Below are positions 47,710 to 56,149 of a stretch of 64,000 bases of DNA, one piece after another (position 1 is the stretch's first letter; each line of letters begins with the position of its first letter). Below the pieces are notes generated by a model, which worked only from the letters and a program-made list of their open reading frames with translations, was not told where the DNA came from and did not search any database. The DNA is from Pyrrhosoma nymphula (taxonomy: Eukaryota > Arthropoda > Insecta > Odonata > Coenagrionidae). The translations under genes and the position numbers were made by a program. The stretch spans positions 68,747,275 through 68,811,274 of the forward strand of contig OY754331.1 in NCBI GenBank assembly GCA_963573305.1, given 5' to 3'.

Positions 47710-47862
47710 TTTTAATAATAAAAAGCACTTGGTTATTATTCCACACTTTATTTTAAAGAACACGACCCGGGTTTCAGCATGATGGCATGAGATGCTGAGA
47801 CCCGGGTCGTGTTCTTTAAAATAAAGTGTGGAATAATAACCAAGTGCTTTTTATTATTAAAA
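47710..47862. repeat. 153-bp near-perfect palindrome built from PLE-type ends
   Basis: Two arms of about 70 bp pair with one mismatch around an 11-base loop (centre near 47786). Reading outward, each arm goes through CCCGGGTCGTG, a TTCTTTAAAATAAAGTGTGG block and on to TTATTATTAAAA. GAGACCCGGGTCGTG in the right arm and GAAACCCGGGTCGTG in the complement of the left arm match the hammerhead 3' half and end of the PLE at 54240-56140. AATAAAGTG also follows the motif at 57127. It seems to be two PLE termini joined in inverted orientation with most of the element lost. The CUGAUGA box is damaged in both arms. Confidence 0.8.
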
Positions 47863-48440
47863 TTTATCAGGATTTACATTGAAAGTTACCTATATTAGAT
47901 TAACCATCATTTTGAAGTCCATGTCTGGAAAATCATGGTTCATGCAGTCGAAAGCATGATAGGTAATTAAAATTTTAAATTTGTATTGATGCTAGTGGCG
48001 AGTTTCTTTGCCTCTGTACGATGGAAGTACTTCGCGAATATCCTGGATCTGTTTATTTAGAAAGAAGAAAAACATGCAAACATACCCATCACGCCCTTCC
48101 CTCACAAAGAACTTAACAAAGATATTGATTGCTGTTAGGCCAAGGAAACTGGCACTCATTTAATAATAGGAAAATAATTTGAAGGAAAACATGATTTGGG
48201 AAATACACGAGGTATAGGTACCTTTATAAGGCAATTGTTTGATTTATAGAAACGTAAAAAATAGTGAAAATTATTTAATTACATTTTCAAAAGTAAAAGT
48301 AGATACATATTCTCTAGATTTTCGCAGCTCACTGTATATCTTGCTATTCAGGCTTTTGGTTCCAACATAATCACAAGATAAACACTACCTCCAGAGTACG
48401 AGATCATCTACGAGGGGCTAAAGATCTATGACCACCCACA

Positions 48441-48764
48441 ATGTATGAGGGTGTATACGAACTTCTCTGCAGTTGCGGAAGATCATATGTGGGCCAAACC
48501 AAGAGAGCCATTGGATGCAGATTGAAAGAACATGGACGTGCAATCCGAAAGAAAGACTGGTACCACTCTGCTGTGGCTGAGCACACTACGTTAGAGGAAG
48601 GTCACGCCATTGACACCGAGACGGCAAAAGTATTACACAAAGAAAGTAGTTACTTTCCGCGGCTCATAAGGGAGGCGATTGAAATAGAAAAAAGACCAAA
48701 CAATATACATAGGGAGGATAGTTATAAACTCCCTTATACCTGGAAGAGACTTCTTCGAAATTAA
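48441..48764 (+). pseudogene. PLE GIY-YIG endonuclease domain
   Basis: The 107-codon frame has the complete core of a PLE GIY-YIG nuclease: GVYELLCSCG (residues 4-13, the GIY strand), SYVGQTKRA (15-23, the YIG strand), CRLKEHGRAI (26-35, with the arginine of the active site), AVAEHTTLEEGH, SYFPRLIREAIEIEKRP with the metal-binding glutamate, and the HREDSYKL and WKRLL end block. The start at 48441 is simply the first Met in an open frame that continues upstream. The zinc-binding-like CSC pair is present. The domain has no visible break, but it is separated from any reverse transcriptase, so it is called a fragment. Confidence 0.9.
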
Positions 48765-48840
48765 TTTTTACTTTTCAAAATCATCAACTGCCGGAATTGT
48801 TTATTCATTTTTTGAAAAAAGACCATTGTTGTTCTTAAAA

Positions 48841-48882
48841 GCCCGATGAAGCGGACAGCATAGCACGGCGAAACTGTTGCAA
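48841..48882 (+). ncRNA. Degenerate hammerhead ribozyme motif of the short PLE
   Basis: CCGATGA, a variable hairpin segment and GGCGAAACTGTTGC follow each other in hammerhead order. The CUGAUGA box has C in place of the essential U4, and the cleavage triplet GUC is TGC. Catalysis is not expected. The position, downstream of the endonuclease and close to the element end, matches the other PLE copies. Confidence 0.5.
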
Positions 48883-49487
48883 AATATTAAATAATTACTC
48901 GCAGAACCAAAAGCCTGAATAGCTAGATACATATTCTGTTCAACAGTAGGCTCGGCTCACTCAACGGTCTCTGCCACGCGCTGCCAGTTAATCGATTTGA
49001 GTCACGAAGTCCGCCTTTCTTCCTCCATTCATTTTTTTAATCTCGCCGTTTTTTCTAATCTCTCCGAACCGCTTGGCGTGCATGACTCCTCCTCTTTATC
49101 CCCGCAAGCCCATCCCCGAGAAGACTTCCACGGCCTTTGGAATCGAGAACCCTTGGAAAGTGATACCCCTTGTCCCCATGGAAATGGACCTTAAACTTCC
49201 GTTAATTTTTCTCATTTGGGTTTGGAAATGGACCACGGAGAAAGGAGTGGAGTCGAATCTGGAATCATGGTGCCTCCCGAGTCTAGTCCACACATGTAGG
49301 GAATGGAGACAAAAGTCAAATGTTCAACCCATAAAAAGAACGAATAAGACAATCTGTTGCTTTTTTTTGAGGAGCCTGTGAAATATTCGGTGACAAGCCC
49401 CAGCTTGAACACCTAAATTCATCAGATCTTAATACCAGTGCAACAAGTCAAGGCATGAGAGTCTGACTTCAGAAGAAAAAAATTGTA

Positions 49488-49596
49488 GTGTACAAAAGTG
49501 CCCTCCTTCCCACTTTATTGTATGGTGGTGAAGCTTGGGTACGGCAGGATAAGCATAAGAGTAAGCTTAATGCAGTGGATATGGGGTATCTAAGAT
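49488..49596 (+). pseudogene. LINE reverse transcriptase C-terminal fragment
   Basis: Reading from about 49479 gives VYKSALLPTLLYGGEAWVRQ, followed by DKHKSKLNAVDMGYLR. This is the block after the polymerase core in RTE/Jockey-like LINEs (usual form: a YK-V-LPTLLYGSETW stretch, then HLSKLNAVEMRFLR). It stops abruptly at 49597, where the inverted PLE arm begins, so the PLE inserted into or next to this LINE. Only about 37 codons survive. Confidence 0.75.
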
Positions 49597-49720
49597 ATGT
49601 TGAAGATTGCATTCTTTCGGGTGTTTCACCGCGTCGTTGTTTTTGTGACAACAGTTTCGCCTGCGTTCCAGCAGGCGTCTTCAGGGATGCCGGTAATTGA
49701 CCCCCTTATATGGGCCCGTT
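49597..49720 (-). repeat. PLE terminal arm with hammerhead-like motif
   Basis: On the minus strand, downstream of the endonuclease, CTGAAGA (49684-49678) is followed by a seven-base stem with a TGGAAC loop (GCCTGC/GCAGGC) and GAAACTGTTGTC, ending at 49647. This keeps the two core boxes, a good stem II, and a minimal two-pair stem III with the GUC cleavage triplet. U7 of the core is A, which hammerheads tolerate. No convincing stem I pairing is seen on either side, so activity is doubtful. The following ACGACGCGG and GAAACACCCG sequence is shared with the arms at 12145 and 13220. Confidence 0.65.
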
Positions 49721-49722
49721 AT

Positions 49723-50262
49723 TCAGTCTTGATTGGTTGCGTCATTCTTCCCGCAGGCGCCAATATTTCCCCGTTGTCGGTGATTGGCCATGTCGACAGT
49801 TTCCACACGGAAAACTCTCTTCCAAGGGTTGTGGAGGTGATACCCGTCTTCCCGGTTGAAATTCTTCGGGTGTTTTGCTATTTCGATAGCTTCCCGAATG
49901 ATTCTCGGGAAGTATCGAGATTCCCTGGCAATCACCTTGGCGTCCTCCAAGTTGATGGTGTGTCCAGGTTCGGAATAGACATGCTCCGCCACAGCGGAGA
50001 GTTGGAATTGCTTATTCTTCATTGCCCGTTTGTGTTCTTGTAGGCGACAATTCACAGCTCTTTTTGTTTGTCCTATGTATGCCGATCCACAGCTGCAATC
50101 GATTTTGTACACTCCTTCGTAGGCATGGGGTGGGATCCGATCCTTGGGTCGAGGTAGTATGTCACCCATCTTTTTCGCGCAGTTGAAACGAGTGACCACG
50201 TCGTATTTTTTAAAGTCTGGCAATTTTATCCGTAGTCCCGGCCACGAAGGGAATTGTAGCAT
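49723..50262 (-). pseudogene. PLE linker and GIY-YIG endonuclease domain
   Basis: The 179-codon frame starts in the linker between reverse transcriptase and nuclease (FKKYDVVTRFNCAKKMGDIL, residues 18-37, including the conserved basic stretch). The nuclease follows: GVYKIDCSCGSAYIGQTKRA (50-69), CRLQEHKRAMKNKQ (72-85), AVAEHVYSEPGHTINLE (90-106), YFPRIIREAIEI (117-128) and FNREDGYHLHNPWKRVFR (135-152). The GIY, YIG, arginine and glutamate positions are all present, so the domain looks intact. The predicted enzyme nicks DNA to prime reverse transcription. Upstream of the Met the same frame can be followed to about 50300 through two stops. It then meets a second, plus-strand PLE linker at 50395-50520. 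Confidence 0.9.
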
Positions 50263-50394
50263 AAGCTTTCACCACCACCCATCTCAGAAGGTGAGCCTCA
50301 TCTCTACCCTGGTTCAGAGAGCATACTCCATTTCGGACAGAGACTCACTCCCCTCGGCGAAACGATACCTGGTTACTACTCTTGGGAAGAATGG

Positions 50395-50522
50395 GTAACA
50401 AAGATTTGGTATTTAAAAGGACCGTAAAGAAAGAAAGGAAACTCCAGGTTTTACCTCCGGATACAACCCCCGAGACGTTGGAGAAACCTAAACCTACAGC
50501 TTACGCCACAATTCCCTTTGTG
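50395..50522 (+). pseudogene. PLE reverse transcriptase-endonuclease linker fragment
   Basis: The plus strand reads NKDLVFKRTVKKERKLQVLP and ends TAYATIPFV. The same AYATIPFV block is found on the minus strand at 50250-50270 in the neighbouring copy, where it precedes the endonuclease. The two fragments therefore face each other, a head-to-head arrangement. The fragment is short and has no polymerase motif, so confidence is moderate. Confidence 0.45.
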
Positions 50523-50529
50523 ATATATT

Positions 50530-52180
50530 TACTGAAATGATAGATTTACCGAAGTCTGCTCCGTGCTACTGGCAATTATGATTTAATTAAATAGAAAAAA
50601 TACTTACTCTATGGTTTTACCTGCTGGAGATCCATAGTGGACTTCTGTATTATATGTGCCAGTGAGAGCGATAGTGGTGTGTCATTTTTTTGCTATCTTG
50701 TATTTAAGTGCGTAGAAGCATTCCCATACCTGAATTCTGCTTATTACATGAGTGGTCAGTCTAGCTTCTGAGTTTTTCCATTAGATATCAGCAACTTAGA
50801 GTTTCATTATTCCATTATTTTACTTTAAACCTCATATTCCAAAAGGTGAAATTTTTTAACTACACCGTTTTTTATCTCGACGACACATATATGACATTCT
50901 GAATCACGCCCAGGGAAATGTTGAGGGAAATATTAACCAACGCAATAAGTTTACGGACATTAAATGCTCTGTGTATGAGAGAAATGCATTTTGTATAAGT
51001 TCGTGTTGAAGTACATCATTGAATTATGGCTTGACACATTGCTTTGTGGAAGACCCCCTCCCTCCAGCCTTTTCCCGCCCCCAACCCTCGTTAGTCCCAT
51101 CGCCCCCAACTTCCTATGCCCCTTATCTCAACTCTGATCCTCCCCTTTCACTTCCTTTGACTCTCCTTGAGTTGGTGACCGACACTCCGCAGAGGACGAG
51201 TCAAACAGACTCCCTCGACCTTTCTTTTTTCGGATGTCACTTTCTTCTGTCCCCGAGCAATCTTATCACGTATGATATGATGCGAGATTTCAACCGTTTT
51301 TTGCCGTATCAAGCTTTGACTGGAAAATGCTATTGTGGATATATTGTTGAACTGAGCCTATGGTCACAAACGGAGTACCGTATTTTACCATTTATGTAAT
51401 TGTACATTCATCAATAATCATAGTTTCTATAACATTGATAACATTTAGTGTAGTGCATCTGGGTGGTAGTTCATCTTCCGACAGGTATTTGCAGGTGTTT
51501 ACTAATGCATCAGTTATTGTAGTCTCAATATCATACTGGATATTGTGAGGTGTATGTTGGTGAAAACTCACCCCCTGTTAAAAACACTCTTGAGGTGGCT
51601 TACAGCTTACAATACGATTTTATACTGCTTTATACGAATAAAATGCAAATATAGTCACATTGGAATTAACAATAGTTTCTTAGGAAAATAAATGGATCCA
51701 TTCAGTTCCTGTTATCTCAAATCTATGGAGCTATAATTTTCCAAGATGCAAACAATTTTCGTGGTAAAATGTTGTAAACATTTTTGACTAACGCACATCC
51801 GATTCGCAAATTGATATATTGAAAATTAACTTAGTGGCATTAAAATGTTTGCTAACAAATACCAAGGTCTCATGCCGAGTAAATAAATCGTATTTAAACA
51901 TAATTTTCGCTTGAAATTCGAATTCTGCACCGAAAATCTAGGTCATACCAAATCTTTTAATAAAGGCGAAATATTTGAAATACAATGCTTGCATCATTTA
52001 CGATATTGCATGCATGATGATTTCCACCGTATAAACCGTACGTGTACTAAACATTGAAATGTGGTCCAAGAATGTTTTTGCCACTTAATTGAAAACTTAT
52101 AAAAATGTGCACTCAATGACTCACGATTACAGCGCCAGCCACTTTTACCTCGATGGACAAGACTTGTTTACAGACAGTCA
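50530..52180. other. No gene recognised
   Basis: AT-rich except for a C-rich stretch at 51050-51140. The 126-codon frame at 51019-51399 begins in that C-rich stretch and has no recognisable motif. Confidence 0.45.
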
Positions 52181-52184
52181 AATA

Positions 52185-52290
52185 TCGTTAGGCTCGGCTC
52201 GAATCCGGAGGGGTTATCCTCTCATTCGAAGGCTGCTATCCTGCCTGCAAGTAGCAGACAGTGAGTACAAAAAGTCCTCGATGCACGTAA
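52185..52290 (+). repeat. 5S-derived SINE tail, second copy
   Basis: GGCTCGGCTCGAATCCGGAG followed by GGGTTATC, then CTGCCTGCAAGTAGCAGACA and GTGAGTAC, align block by block with 4032-4115 of the 5S-headed SINE. The 5S box A part is missing or unrecognisable here, so this is a 5'-truncated or diverged copy. It supports the view that the element at 3988 is a repeat family and not a lone pseudogene. Confidence 0.55.
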
Positions 52291-52772
52291 GTTCTACTAC
52301 CCGAATGCTACGATGGACGAGTCATGTTGAATCCAAAGAAAACTAACGGAAGTCGTGCCCTCGAGTATAATTAGGAGTGCCGACATTTCTGAATTGTTGC
52401 GAACAAGATAGCTTAAACACTCCTGTGCTGCACGTCTTCATTGACCTGTTCCCATCATTCTACGCATCTCCTTGGCATTGATATAGTTTCGTATGCGAAT
52501 GTTTCATCCTAATAAACCAAAGTTCCCTTATGGCTTCGTCGCATTTGCGTCAGGCACATATCAGGCTTCATTTTCTTCTATGGCTCTCAAATAATCGATT
52601 TAGAATCGTGGCAGCAGTGCCACATTCTGTAACACTAAGGTGTGAAACAAAGACGAAACCGAATCAGAATTAATTCCGTTGTTACCATTTCTCAAATCCG
52701 AAGCTGGGATTACTAGCAAAGCAATTCGTTTTCCTCACAAGTAAGGCGCTTCGAAAACATGTTTAATACAGC

Positions 52773-53273
52773 CAGTGGCGGATACAGAAAAAACTCAAGA
52801 TGGGGGTGCAAGTTATCGCGACGATTGTAGCTTTCAAACTGACTGCCTGGCAGCGACTCTGCTTCCCTTATCTATATATGTAGCTCGGTTGTTTCGAGAA
52901 CATTCGGTGCCAGAATGTTCGCTTCCAGACTTTTAAGGAGTATGAACAAATACAAACAGTAGAATAATCGCGACTTTTCTCGAACAAATGCCAGACAGAA
53001 TAACGTATCGAGATCACCAGAATGGCCGCGATTTTTCTCGTAGACTAGCTATCTATGTGCCAGACAGAAACGTATAAAATACGATGGCGTGGACGCGCGC
53101 GCGTGCTACACAAGAAAGTACAACTACTCGATATCTCGACTCATAGTCGACTGACGAAACACACGAACGAATAGCGTGCGGGCTGACTGGCGGGGACGGC
53201 GCGGGCGGCAATGCGAGCGGCCCCGCAAGGGGGGGGCGCGCGCCCCCGCGCCCCCCATATGTATCCGCCACTG
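52773..53273. mobile_element. 501-bp hAT-type MITE with CAGTGGCGGATACA termini
   Basis: The left end CAGTGGCGGATACAG and the right end, complemented CAGTGGCGGATACATATG, are near-identical inverted repeats. The flanks are AATACAGC (52765-52772) and AGTACAGC (53274-53281), an 8-bp target duplication with one change. CAGTGGCG-type termini and 8-bp duplication fit hAT. The right 120 bp is extremely C+G-rich, with long G and C runs at 53225-53258 and alternating GCGCGC near 53095. No transposase is encoded; the Arg/Pro-rich minus-strand frames at 53053-53384 are products of this composition. Confidence 0.85.
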
Positions 53274-53289
53274 AGTACAGCGGAGAAAG

Positions 53290-54235
53290 TATTCACCTCT
53301 CTCAAAATGACCATACTGTCGGGTATGTGAACGCACCACATTACTCACATCCCTCTTAAGTCGGTGGCTTATCCGTAATCGCAAGCCGCAACGTTGGACT
53401 GGTTATGGAATGCACAGAAAGTGAACGGCTTTTGAGCCTGATTTGTAAAATAACAACAGTTGGAGTAATGAATAGAGCCGGGATTCCACCGAGCAGTGTT
53501 TCATACGGTTTATTTTTGAGTTAATAAAAAATATACTCGCAGACTTAATGCCTGATTCTGGCCTCATTGTAGCTGAGGGTTCTTAAATGATAATAGGAAG
53601 ATGTACGAAAAACACAATGGCTGTTTCACTAATAAAGTACACAAGTAGTAATATTACACCGCATACCAAAAATGAGATTTCTACAATACCAGGTTTTCAT
53701 GAGCGAATTATCATTCCAAGCTCTTAATATGAAAATAGTATTCTACCCTGCGGCATCAAAATTGATTTTAGTTATAAATAACTTTGTCTACTCATACTTT
53801 AAGTACTTTTTTAATTTCGAAATAAAATTACTTGATTAATGTTTCAAAGTTGATTTGTAAACGTTATTTCACACCAAAGTATCAGTTAAAATGCTGTAAC
53901 TGTCGACACTATAGTTTTACTAAATAACTTTTAATTGGGATAAACAGAGAAAAACGCAATCTTGAAATTTCTGTGTAAGGTTTTTTTTAACTGCTCTTAA
54001 AAGCGTTATTGAATAACCAAATCTTTGCATGACTTGGTTTGACTGCTAGACGGAAGAAGATGGGTGCTAATTGCTGGTTCTAGAGAACTCCGTCTGGATG
54101 AAAGTAGTGAAAATAATCAGGATTTGAAGGCAAAAGGAAACGGGTGATAAGATGGGGGAACCGAGAAAATTGCCAGAGAAAATTAGGGGTTATATTGAGA
54201 ATAAAACGTAGTCCTCAGAAACTTTGTGGTATTCC
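53290..54235. other. No gene recognised
   Basis: AT-rich flank between the hAT-type MITE and the PLE at 54240. No motif seen. Confidence 0.5.
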
Positions 54236-54286
54236 ATCACAACAATTTATTACAACGAGGAAACTTTTACAAACCACATAAAAAAT

Positions 54287-54345
54287 AAACTCAACCGCGA
54301 CCCGGGTTTCGACGGCTAAGCGTCATCATCAGGTGAACAAAAGTG
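54287..54345 (-). ncRNA. Hammerhead ribozyme motif, left arm of the PLE
   Basis: On the minus strand: CTGATGA, a stem II with GACG/CGTC arms, GAAA, then ACCCGGGT giving a two-pair stem III, and GTC as the cleavage triplet. Both conserved boxes are intact. Stem I, formed by TTCAC before the box and GCGGTT after the cleavage site, has an A-C mismatch at its second pair. One extra base separates CTGATGA from stem II. Hammerheads in PLE terminal regions are established; they are thought to process or mark the element RNA. Confidence 0.7.
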
Positions 54346-54375
54346 TACAGCAATCCCTTATATACTATCAGTCAG

Positions 54376-54440
54376 TTGGGGGTGGGGTAGTGGGGTGGGG
54401 GGGGGAGGAGGACGGGAATGGACAACAAAAGAGGAAAGGA
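54376..54440 (+). other. G-run tract in the left PLE arm
   Basis: GGGGGTGGGGTAGTGGGGTG followed by more than eight G and GGAGGAGGACGGG forms an obvious quadruplex-capable tract on the plus strand. On the minus strand it encodes the Pro-rich C-terminus of the PLE protein. The complementary C-tract at 55967-56000 is the same feature in the right arm. Confidence 0.6.
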
Positions 54441-54782
54441 TGGGGGAGTTGGCGGGCAGCAAGTATTCATTTAAAAGATTAACATATGGGTCAACATTTC
54501 GTTTTAAAATTTCGAGCTGTTCAAATGCATTTAGCTCACGTCGGTTATTAGTAAAATGCAGTACTTTAACTTTAAAATCACTTCCATGGTCACAGGTTAA
54601 AAGGTGTTTGGCAAAATTACTCTTTTCTTCATGGTCATTTTTAAAAGCACTATAATGTTCATTTCTTCTGGTCTGGAAGTCTGCCCCACGTAGACACTTT
54701 CACAGTCGTTGCATGGCAGTTCATAAATACCACTTCTGCACATTGAGTCCACTTTATCTATATAACGTTTTATTTCGTCCAA
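54440..54782 (-). pseudogene. PLE endonuclease start and C-terminal region, frameshifted
   Basis: The minus-strand frame gives DEIKRYIDKVDSMCRSGIYE with LPCNDCESVYVGQTSR, i.e. a classical GIY motif (residues 18-20) and YVG motif (31-33). After R37 the frame shifts. In the new frame the domain goes on with EKSNFAKHLLTCDHGSDFKV, then RRELNAFEQLEILKRN and the Pro-rich tail. About 20 bases around position 54670 appear lost or changed. The last block (RRELNAFEQLEI) holds the conserved glutamate. This family is clearly different from those at 48441 and 49723. Confidence 0.85.
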
Positions 54783-54784
54783 AA

Positions 54785-55770
54785 GATGTCTACCTTTTAT
54801 GTCCCTCTAACCCAATTCCCCCGCACTTTTATGGTCTGATAAAAATCCACAAGCCTGGTTACCCCATTAGACCGGTAGTCTCCGGCGTGGGTGCACCTAG
54901 TCATAAGCTAGCACATCATCTGAATAAACTAGTTACGCAATACACGGCCTTTAAACCAAAATATGGTATTAAGAAATCTCGGGATCTCATTGATAAAATA
55001 AAAGACGTCAATGTCCCCCACAAAACACGACTTGTCTCCTTCGATGTTTTTAATCTCTTCACAAATGTGCCACCTTATGAAGCAGTACAAATAACAATCG
55101 ACCTTCTAAAATCAGCGGGAGCCACAGAAATTGTTGTTAAGGAACTATCTGTACTATTAAATATCACTGTCAATCAGAACTATTTCCTTTTTAATAATTA
55201 TTTTTATCAACAGACAGAGGGTTTAGCGATGGGCTCCCCAATCTCTCCTTTACTTGCTGATATTTTTCTAGATTATTATGAAAATAAACTTTTTAACTCA
55301 GGACATAGCCTATTAAATAGGGTAATATACTGGTATCGATATGTGGACGATATTTTGATTTTATGGAATGGGACGGACCGACAGTTGGACAATTTTAAAA
55401 CGGTTTTAAACAATGTACATCCAAAACTCCTTTTTACGAATGAGACTGATAACAAACGTTCCATTAACTATTTGGATTTGACTATTTCTCTGGTGAATAA
55501 TCGTCATAAATTTGCAATTTATAGAAAGCCAACATATACTGACATCGTATTTTCCTGCTGACTCAAGACACTGCCACTCACAAAAAATGGCAGGTAATTA
55601 ACCGGATAATTAATGTCCCACTCATCAAAGAAGAATTTGAGAAAGAAAAGAACATAATTAAACATATAGCTTTTACAAACGGGTATTCACCAGATATAAT
55701 AGACAAATTAATTAGTAAAAAGAAGAAGAAACATTTTGTACACCTAATATATTCTACTAATAGTGGTTAA
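54785..55770 (+). pseudogene. Penelope-like reverse transcriptase (RT), nearly complete polymerase domain
   Basis: A 282-codon open frame (54713-55561; the first 36 codons are not PLE) carries the PLE polymerase in order: HFYGLIKIHKPG at residues 38-49, PIRPVVSGVGAPSHKLAHHL (51-70), VSFDVFNLFTNVP with the first catalytic Asp at 111, EGLAMGSPISPLLADIFL (169-186), YVDD with the catalytic pair at 210-213, and NYLDLTISL. The palm looks functional in all visible catalytic residues. The N-terminal fingers before KIHK are missing. A single-base frameshift at 55561 ends the frame; the next frame (55561-55770) continues with KEEFEKEKNIIKHI and ends at TAA. The endonuclease expected next is deleted, and the element goes straight to the C-terminal block at 55821. 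Confidence 0.92.
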
Positions 55771-55820
55771 ATGGATTGTAAAAAATGGAGCTCTGTAAGT
55801 TATTACGGAGTATATTATAA

Positions 55821-56006
55821 GTGCATGTGACGCGACGTGAGCTAAATGCATTTGAACAGCTCGAAATTTTAAAACGAAATGTTGACCCATATGTTAATCT
55901 TTTAAATGAATACTTGCTGCCCGCCAACTCCCCCATCCTTTCCTCTTTTGTTATCCATTCCCGTCCTCCTCCCCCCCACCCCACTACCCCACCCCCAACT
56001 GACTGA
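55821..56006 (+). pseudogene. PLE protein C-terminal end in the right arm
   Basis: The frame RRELNAFEQLEILKRNVDPY, then VNLLNEYLLPANSP and a Pro/His/Thr-rich tail, is the last part of the PLE protein and matches the minus-strand frame of the left arm nearly residue for residue. It follows the reverse transcriptase after a deletion that removed the GIY-YIG motifs. The Pro-rich tail comes from the C-run tract. It ends at TGA just before the hammerhead. Confidence 0.8.
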
Positions 56007-56033
56007 TAGTATATAAGGGATTGTTGTACACTT

Positions 56034-56090
56034 TTGGTCACCTGATGATGACGCTTAGCCGCCGAAACCCGGGTCGTGGCTGAGTTTATT
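56034..56090 (+). ncRNA. Hammerhead ribozyme motif, right arm of the PLE
   Basis: CTGATGA (56042-56048), stem II, GAAA (56064-56067), a minimal stem III from ACCCGGGT, and GTC ending at 56075, the predicted cleavage site. Stem I is good: GGTCAC before the box pairs with GTGGCT after the cleavage site (five pairs, two of which may be extended by wobble). Stem II has one A-C mismatch (GACG with CGCC). One extra T lies between the box and stem II. The fold is the short-stem-III type I form known from PLEs, which usually works better as a dimer. Confidence 0.75.
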
Positions 56091-56149
56091 TTTTATGTGG
56101 TTTGTAAAAGTTTACTCGCTGTAATAAATTGTGGTAATATTGAGGGCTA

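Larger units (their letters stand above)
48300..48937 (+). mobile_element. Short PLE insertion with 14-bp target duplication
   Basis: TAGATACATATTCT occurs exactly at 48300-48313 and 48924-48937, bracketing 610 bp. Inside are an endonuclease fragment (48441-48764), a degenerate hammerhead motif (48843-48880) and an inverted pair of ends: CTATTCAGGCTTTTGGTTC at 48344 and its complement ending at 48922. A long, variable target duplication and an inverted terminal segment are both known for Penelope-like insertions. The reverse transcriptase is absent, so the copy is strongly 5'-truncated. The exact 14-bp duplication suggests it is fairly young. Confidence 0.85.
54240..56140. mobile_element. 1.9-kb Penelope-like element with inverted hammerhead-bearing arms
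   Basis: The two ends are long inverted repeats: ACAATTTATTACA at the left pairs with TGTAATAAATTGT at the right. The similarity runs inward for about 300 bp through TTTTACAAACCACATAAAAA, CGACCCGGGTTTC, the CTGATGA hammerhead, a G/C-run tract and the end of the coding region. Between them are a minus-strand endonuclease start (54597-54782) and a plus-strand reverse transcriptase (54785-55770). The element is thus two partial copies, one carrying the 3' end on the minus strand, the other the polymerase plus 3' end with most of the endonuclease deleted. Such inverted composites are known for Penelope. Confidence 0.88.

Noticed and set aside
53053..53384. Arg/Pro/Ala-rich minus-strand frames
   Set aside because: They mostly fall within the C+G-rich end of a hAT-type MITE whose boundaries are set by inverted repeats and an 8-bp duplication.
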